Assembly (NCBI GenBank): GCA_030594505.1
Contig: JAUVFC010000046.1
Coordinates: 1 to 10,037 of the forward strand
DNA length: 10,037 nucleotides
Direction of reading: 5' to 3'
Origin: Desulfobacterales bacterium
Lineage (GTDB): Bacteria; Desulfobacterota; Desulfobacteria; Desulfobacterales; C00003106
The translations under genes and the position numbers were made by a program. Positions within the stretch are counted from its first letter, which is position 1. Each line of letters starts with the position of its first letter. Below the pieces are notes generated by a model, which saw nothing but the letters and a program-made list of their open reading frames with translations, was not told where the DNA came from and did not search any database. Positions 5,718-10,037 of this stretch are shown one piece after another.

Positions 5718-6590
5718 ATGAAACAATCAATTGCAATAGTCGGGTGCGGTACAACAGGTACGGCCCTGGGGAAGCTCTTTGTCGAGATCGGGTATCCAAT
5801 TGTCGGGGTTGCGAGTCGGAGGCTTGAATCGGCTCGCAGGACCGCCGGACTTATCGGAATTTCCAATTATTCAAATGACGCCGTGCAGATTACAGCGACG
5901 GCGGATATTGTGTTTATTACAACACCGGATGTTGTTATACAATCGGTTTGCGATGCAATTGCGAAGCAGAGTGGTTTTAAAAAAGGTTCCTTTGTGTTTC
6001 ACTGCAGCGGCGCTCTCTCTTCCGAGATTCTGGCATCGGCCCGGCAGTGCGGAGCGCACATAGGCTCACTTCATCCGTTGCAAAGTTTTGCATCAGTGGA
6101 ACAGGCGCTTCAAATGGTGTCAGGGTCTACGTATACGTTTGAAGGGGATACAGAGGTTCTTTCCCTGGCTCGCGAGCTGGTTAAAGATATTGGCGCTGAT
6201 TTTATTCAGATTAGAGCACAGGATAAACCTTTATATCATGCCGCCGCTGTGGTTGCTTCGAATTATCTTGTCACCCTGGTCAACCTGGCAATAGAATTGA
6301 ATGAATTAATCGGGATTTCAAAAAAATCTTCCGTAAAAGCCCTCTTACCCTTAATCCGGGGGACACTTAACAATGTGGAGACCCTTGGGATACACAAGGC
6401 ATTAACAGGACCGATCGTTCGTGGAGATATTGACACTATAACTTCACATATCCGGGCGATCAAAACTCGTGCTCCGCACTTTTTGCCCTTATATATGGCG
6501 CTTGGAAACAGCGCCGTTTCGATTGCCGAGGCAAAAGGAGGACTTGAGGAAGAAACAATTCACGGGATGCGAACACTATTTGCTCTATGA
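5718..6590 (+). CDS. Rossmann-like/DUF2520 domain protein
   Basis: This 290-residue protein belongs to the Rossmann-like plus DUF2520 family (COG5495 type), distantly related to pyrroline-5-carboxylate reductase (ProC) and ketopantoate reductase. It is presumably an NAD(P)-binding cytosolic oxidoreductase, but the substrate is not known. The N-terminal dinucleotide fold shows IAIVGCGTTGTALG, with the glycine motif at residues 9-14, and then ADIVFITTPD. The DUF2520 part carries the family-typical SLHPLQSF (117-124) and DKPLYHAAAVVASNY, with Pro171 and His174, followed by a helical bundle. Full length; no signal peptide. The ATG at 5718 fits the conserved start, although the purine-rich GAGGG (5698-5702) is rather far upstream. 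Its ATGA stop overlaps the next gene by four bases, so it is translated together with an HD-GYP regulator. In some databases such proteins are loosely named oxidoreductase or ProC-like. Confidence 0.88.
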   Translation: MKQSIAIVGCGTTGTALGKLFVEIGYPIVGVASRRLESARRTAGLIGISNYSNDAVQITATADIVFITTPDVVIQSVCDAIAKQSGFKKGSFVFHCSGALSSEILASARQCGAHIGSLHPLQSFASVEQALQMVSGSTYTFEGDTEVLSLARELVKDIGADFIQIRAQDKPLYHAAAVVASNYLVTLVNLAIELNELIGISKKSSVKALLPLIRGTLNNVETLGIHKALTGPIVRGDIDTITSHIRAIKTRAPHFLPLYMALGNSAVSIAEAKGGLEEETIHGMRTLFAL

Positions 6591-8158
6591 ATAAGAAATG
6601 GAACATATTGGTCGCTGATGATGAGGAGCCGGTACGAACAAGTCTCAAAGAGTCCCTCGAAGAGATAATAACCTGTACGGTGCATACTGCCAGCGACGGG
6701 TTGGAGGCGCTGGAGGCGGTGCGTTCCGTTCCGTTCGACTGTTGCTTTGTGGATATTCGCATGCCCCGTCTGGATGGTTTGGAATTAATTAAAAAAATTA
6801 AGGATTATGATAATACCATACCTGTTGTGATTATAACCGGACATCCTTCCCTGGACCTTGCCGTTGATACCATGAGGAGAGGGGCCTCGGATTTTTTGGT
6901 CAAGCCCTTTGGTTTGAAGGATGTAGCCGTTACCTTCAAGCGGGTGACCAAAGAGCGAGCTTTATTGATAGAAAATGTTTTTTTAAAAGAAGAGATTGAA
7001 AAGAAAAAAGGGATTGAAAGGTTAAATGTCGAGCTTCAGCATAAGATACAGGAGGCAACACAGCTCAACGAGGTAATGCAGGAGCTTTTCAGCGTTCGGT
7101 CGAGCGATGAACTTTTTCAGCGCATTGTGGATATAGGCGCCAAAATTACAGCATCTGAGACTGTTTCATTCATGTTACTCGACAGGGAGAAGAATAGATT
7201 GATAATGATTGCGGCAACCCCATCGAAAGAGGAATGGATAGGGAAGGCATCCAAGCCCTTTGGTGAATGGATTGCAGGAAAGGTGGCGAAAGACGGGGTC
7301 GCCTTATTGGTCAAAGATGCCAGCTCCCTTCCTCCGGAAGTTGTTAACTTCCTTAGGGAGAAAAAGGAAGACGTGTCGTTTATTTCACTTCCGTTGAAGA
7401 TTAAAAATGAAGTCTTTGGCGTATTGAATTGCACTGACAAACAGAACAGCGCTCCTTACTCTGAGAACGATTTATATTTTCTCGATTTTCTTGCAAAAAA
7501 GGCCTCGTTAACAATAGAAAACCTCGCCCTTTACGAAAGCCTTTCCCAAAATCTTTTTTCTACTCTTTATGCTTTGGTAGAGACGATTGAAGCTCGAGAC
7601 CCTTACACACGTGAACATTCAAGGCGGGTAACTGAGCTATCGGTAAAAATTGCCAGGCGCTTAGGGTGTTCGGATAAGGAAGTGGAGCTTCTTACCTTTG
7701 CGGGGTATCTCCATGATATCGGAAAGATCGGTGTTCGGGATAATATATTGCTAAAGGATTCTCGTTTGACCGATGAGGAAATCGACATTATCAAGCTCCA
7801 TCCGGGAATAGGAGCAAATATTATCAAACATCTCGGCTTCTTGCATAGAGAACAGGCCATTATACGTCATCACCACGAGCGTTGGGATGGAAATGGGTAT
7901 CCGGATGGGTTGAAAGGGGAAGACATTCCGATGCTTTCTCGTATTATAGCTGTTGCAGACGCCTTTGACGCTATGACATCCGACCGCCCTTACCGCAAGG
8001 CCAAGACCAGGGAAGAGGCATTATCCAGGATCAAAAAAGATGCAGGCGCACAATTTGACAAGAGAGTGGCTGAGGCCTTTGAGCAGGTGCTGAACAATAT
8101 GCCCGAGACCGAGGCCGAGGGTAAACCGGAACAGATTTCACAATCCCCGGATTCTTAG
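6587..8158 (+). CDS. REC-GAF-HD-GYP response regulator (c-di-GMP phosphodiesterase type)
   Basis: This 523-residue cytosolic signalling protein has a receiver domain (residues about 5-120) with acidic Asp11/Asp12, phosphoacceptor Asp56 (VDIRMP), Thr84 and Lys106 (LVKPF). A charged coiled coil follows (about 118-160), then a GAF sensor domain (about 170-312) and an HD-GYP domain (about 320-500). In the last, YLHDIGKIG holds His376-Asp377, HHHERWDGNGYP holds the GYP triad 437-439, and DAFDAMTSDRPYR follows. All the usual metal ligands appear present, so active hydrolysis of cyclic di-GMP is predicted (family knowledge). Input would be phosphorylation by an unseen histidine kinase plus a GAF ligand. 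No DNA-binding domain is present. The gene starts inside the stop codon of the DUF2520 gene (ATGA), and its start has no separate Shine-Dalgarno. The acidic, proline-containing tail (about 505-523) looks disordered. It ends seven bases before a palindromic terminator. Confidence 0.93.
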   Translation: MNKKWNILVADDEEPVRTSLKESLEEIITCTVHTASDGLEALEAVRSVPFDCCFVDIRMPRLDGLELIKKIKDYDNTIPVVIITGHPSLDLAVDTMRRGASDFLVKPFGLKDVAVTFKRVTKERALLIENVFLKEEIEKKKGIERLNVELQHKIQEATQLNEVMQELFSVRSSDELFQRIVDIGAKITASETVSFMLLDREKNRLIMIAATPSKEEWIGKASKPFGEWIAGKVAKDGVALLVKDASSLPPEVVNFLREKKEDVSFISLPLKIKNEVFGVLNCTDKQNSAPYSENDLYFLDFLAKKASLTIENLALYESLSQNLFSTLYALVETIEARDPYTREHSRRVTELSVKIARRLGCSDKEVELLTFAGYLHDIGKIGVRDNILLKDSRLTDEEIDIIKLHPGIGANIIKHLGFLHREQAIIRHHHERWDGNGYPDGLKGEDIPMLSRIIAVADAFDAMTSDRPYRKAKTREEALSRIKKDAGAQFDKRVAEAFEQVLNNMPETEAEGKPEQISQSPDS

Positions 8159-8164
8159 ACCTAT

Positions 8165-8198
8165 AGGAGGCTATCCGAGAATTCTCGGACAGCCTCCT
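8165..8198. terminator. Shared hairpin between convergent genes
   Basis: AGGAGGCT (8165-8172) pairs with AGCCTCCT (8191-8198), and TCCGAGAATTCTCGGA (8174-8189) is itself a perfect palindrome. The only mismatch is 8173 against 8190. The stem is very stable. On the plus strand CCTTTTC follows, a weak T-run; on the minus strand no T-run follows. The position between two converging genes supports a bidirectional terminator. The minus-strand gene stops inside it at 8171. Confidence 0.75.
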
Positions 8199-8491
8199 AA
8201 CCTTTTCATGACAGATGCCAGCTTTTCTCGAGAGGTCACCTTCTTGTCACGGCGGTCGTCAATCGAGATCGTGGTGACAACCCGCTGGACCCCCTTTTCA
8301 AATGGAACCGCATGCATTTTTTTGACCAGGTTCAAGATCTCGTCAATCTCCCCGTCAATGACCGTTCCCATGGCATTCACCTCAAAGCTTGCCCCTGCCT
8401 CTTTTAATACCCTGACGCAGTCTGCGACGTAACTCCCCACACTGGGAGTAGCCGTGCCTAATGGAATAACATGGACCGTTGCGATAGGCAT
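8171..8491 (-). CDS. MTH1187 family thiamine-binding protein
   Basis: The 106-residue protein matches the MTH1187/YkoF-like thiamine-binding family (PF01910, formerly DUF77), small ferredoxin-like proteins that bind thiamine or its relatives. The physiological role in bacteria is unsettled. Visible family features are the start MPIATVHVIPLGT, then SVGSYVADCVRVL, the central NAMGTVIDGEIDEIL, and GVQRVVTTISIDDRRDK near the end. AAGGAGG lies five bases before the ATG, so the start is secure. It is the last gene of a minus-strand operon, 48 bases after TIGR02757. The last eight residues, GGCPRILG, are encoded by the terminator hairpin, so this tail is dictated by the palindrome and probably not part of the fold. 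No thiamine (TPP) riboswitch is visible upstream. Confidence 0.9.
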   Translation of the reverse strand: MPIATVHVIPLGTATPSVGSYVADCVRVLKEAGASFEVNAMGTVIDGEIDEILNLVKKMHAVPFEKGVQRVVTTISIDDRRDKKVTSREKLASVMKRLGGCPRILG

Positions 8492-8539
8492 TTTACCCTC
8501 CTTCTAAAATGGTTTTTGCAACCCTACCTCCTGAATTCC

Positions 8540-9352
8540 TTACGGAATATCACATTGCTTCAAAAATGCGTCCAGATCCGTGTCATCCCGAATTCCCAAC
8601 CTCGTAAGAGCAAAATCGTATTTGACCGGGTCCTCGGGAGCGATCGTTCTAAAGGCAGCGGTTATTTCTGCGGCAGTACGCATATCTGCCTGATTTCGCT
8701 GTGTCAGCCTGAGCGCCAGACAGATCCTGTGCATATGGGTATCAAGGGGAACAATCAGCTTGGAAGCCGGGATAGTATCCCATCCTCCCGGATCCACGTC
8801 GTCCCGCCTCACCATCCAACGCAGGAAAAGGTGAAGGCGCTTGCACGCACTCCCGCGCGTCGGCAATGGGAGGAGGCTGTTGCGGCGTCCATTAGACTCG
8901 GAAGTCAATTCATTTACAAAGGCTGAAAGCGCCGGAAGAATTGTATCGTCATTATTATTAAGGAAGGATGCGAAGCACGCGTGAAGAGAACCGTATCGAT
9001 CGAGTACCTGCTTGACCCCGAAAAGCATCATGGATAGGTCTTCCCCGTCGGAGAACCTATGCTTGAAGCCCACAAAGGTTTCAAGAAGTGATTCACGTGA
9101 AGCTCTCCCCAAAAACATCGATGGAGAGGGCTGCATCCGCTCAAAAACAGAAGCAATACTTTTGAGTATCTGGGCCACCCTCCCATAAGCGAGCGCCGAA
9201 GCCACGAGGCCCGCTATTTCACGGTCACGGAGATCTTCATAATCGTATAGGAACTCAAGGGGATCCGGGTGGACAAATTCGCGTCGATTATATCTCGTGT
9301 ATAATTCATCAAGTCTTTCCCTGCTCATTATTGGCGACATGTCAACAGTCAT
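8540..9352 (-). CDS. TIGR02757 family protein (DUF2400)
   Basis: A 270-residue cytosolic protein of the uncharacterised TIGR02757/DUF2400 family. Family-typical blocks are DREIAGLVASALAYGRV near the N-terminus, RWMVRRDDVDPGGW (178-191), VPLDTHMHRI with Asp204 and His206, and EDPVKYDFALTRLG (240-253). The block LDTHMHR followed by LRL and a helix resembles the VDTHV-R motif carrying the catalytic Asp in HhH-GPD DNA glycosylases such as Nth and MutY. However, no iron-sulfur cysteines or clear helix-hairpin-helix are visible, so DNA repair is only a hypothesis. The ATG at 9352 is preferred because it lies two bases after the upstream stop (TAA-TC-ATG), pointing to termination-reinitiation. ATGs at 9340 and 9328 are alternatives. 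A longer in-frame reading to 9394 would overlap the upstream gene. ATTCC/GGAAT flanks its own stop (8535-8548). Confidence 0.88.
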   Translation of the reverse strand: MTVDMSPIMSRERLDELYTRYNRREFVHPDPLEFLYDYEDLRDREIAGLVASALAYGRVAQILKSIASVFERMQPSPSMFLGRASRESLLETFVGFKHRFSDGEDLSMMLFGVKQVLDRYGSLHACFASFLNNNDDTILPALSAFVNELTSESNGRRNSLLPLPTRGSACKRLHLFLRWMVRRDDVDPGGWDTIPASKLIVPLDTHMHRICLALRLTQRNQADMRTAAEITAAFRTIAPEDPVKYDFALTRLGIRDDTDLDAFLKQCDIP

Positions 9353-9354
9353 GA

Positions 9355-10037
9355 TTAATTCAGCACAGCCAACGCCTCCTTGGCCAGATCGCAAACACGG
9401 TAAGCAACCAGTTGACGATCCAAATAGATTTCGACTTCGGTGTTATCACTCAGAAGGCCTCCAATTCTTGAGAGAACTTCCTCGCCTCCGAGCAATCCCA
9501 TGGCCCATACAGTAAGACCTCTCACCGTAGCATCCCCGGATTTAAGATATGGGCCAAGGTATTGGCCGGCATCTTTTGACCGCATCAGGGCCGATCTCGC
9601 CTGTGCCAATCTCCCCACACCCCAGACCACGCCACGCTGCAACAATTCGTACTCCAGGAAGCTTGCTTCCTCCCGCATGTAAGAAATCAGAATATTCACA
9701 TATTCCTTTGCAAGCCCCTCGTGACAGGCCATGATTTCAGCCATGGCCTCCGGTGCGCCCCAGCCGATGCCACCCGACTCGTCGTTGAGCATCCACATGA
9801 GCCGGCGCATTACTACACGGCCGGACTCCATATCCTTTTCTGCCAGATTCGCAACGGTTACGCCCATGGCCGTGACCGCACGCCATTTTATTTTCTGATC
9901 GGTATGACAAAGAAAAGAAAAAAGTGGATTGATCACCCGGCGGCCCGGCAGTCGACACAATTCATCCAATGCCTGATCAAAATCGGCCTGACCGAGAAGA
10001 TCGAGGACCCTGCGTTTGAAAGCTCGTCCGGAAAAAT
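9355..10037 (-). CDS. DVU0298-like HEAT-repeat protein (5' end outside window)
   Basis: The reading frame stays open to the window edge, giving 226 visible residues; the true start lies beyond 10037. The TTG at 9969 is internal, because the upstream codons read FSGRAFKRRVLDLLGQADFD, which joins smoothly onto ALDELCRLPGRRVINPLFSF. The protein is a stack of helical HEAT-like repeats, for example DQKIKWRAVTAMGVTVANLA, SGGIGWGAPEAMAEIMACH, QRGVVWGVGRLAQ and DATVRGLTVWAMGLLG. Each has a hydrophobic helix pair and a GW/GA turn. This pattern fits the DVU0298 family seen in sulfate reducers. HEAT repeats also build the AlkD-type DNA glycosylases, but I cannot confirm AlkD active-site residues here. 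The C-terminus ends in a helix (CDLAKEALAVLN). The stop at 9355-9357 is two bases before TIGR02757, so the two are cotranslated. Family naming is from memory and moderately sure; the fold is surer. Confidence 0.75.
   Translation of the reverse strand, partial: FSGRAFKRRVLDLLGQADFDQALDELCRLPGRRVINPLFSFLCHTDQKIKWRAVTAMGVTVANLAEKDMESGRVVMRRLMWMLNDESGGIGWGAPEAMAEIMACHEGLAKEYVNILISYMREEASFLEYELLQRGVVWGVGRLAQARSALMRSKDAGQYLGPYLKSGDATVRGLTVWAMGLLGGEEVLSRIGGLLSDNTEVEIYLDRQLVAYRVCDLAKEALAVLN

Noticed and set aside
5718..6590. Assignment as proC
   Set aside because: The glycine motif is shared, but SLHPLQSF and the C-terminal bundle fit the DUF2520 family instead, and length and motifs differ from ProC.
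8471..8926. A 151-residue plus-strand ORF
   Set aside because: It is the antisense of the TIGR02757 gene, whose minus-strand frame has recognisable family motifs; the plus frame resembles no protein.
9355..9969. A complete gene starting at TTG 9969
   Set aside because: The frame is open to the window edge and the upstream residues continue the same helical pattern, so the gene is truncated by the window and this TTG is internal.

Overview
The window looks like chromosomal core sequence from a Gram-negative bacterium, most likely a deltaproteobacterium (Desulfobacterota, sulfate-reducer type). The clues are LpxI for lipid A synthesis, a TIGR02757/DUF2400 protein, a DVU0298-like HEAT-repeat protein (a family named from Desulfovibrio), an MTH1187-type thiamine-binding protein and a REC-GAF-HD-GYP regulator. 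This placement is inferred from gene content; no search was run.

Layout. Positions 12-4796 on the plus strand carry lpxI (lipid A), gyrA (DNA supercoiling), gpsA (phospholipid precursor) and a small Cys-rich protein of unknown function translationally coupled to gpsA. A palindromic GGTTCA repeat separates gyrA from gpsA. Positions 4797-5299 are a gene-free stretch of about 500 bases. It holds a 144-bp foldback MITE-like element, a degenerate piece related to it, an orphan perfect Shine-Dalgarno sequence with a five-codon ORF, and an AT-rich promoter/leader region for rpsU (5300-5521, TTG start). A strong intrinsic terminator follows rpsU. Positions 5718-8158 are a coupled pair with a 4-base overlap: a Rossmann/DUF2520 dehydrogenase-like protein and a c-di-GMP phosphodiesterase-type response regulator.

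Positions 8171-10037 lie on the minus strand and form a convergent operon, transcribed right to left: a DVU0298-like HEAT-repeat protein (cut by the window end), TIGR02757/DUF2400, and the MTH1187 thiamine-binding protein. The two opposing operons meet at a near-perfect 34-bp palindrome at 8165-8198, which also encodes the last residues of the thiamine-binding protein.

I found no defence system, phage gene, transposase, CRISPR array, tRNA or rRNA. The most interesting items are the two palindromic mobile-type repeats, the possible DNA-repair character of the TIGR02757 plus HEAT-repeat pair, the unknown Cys protein after gpsA, and the rpsU leader.
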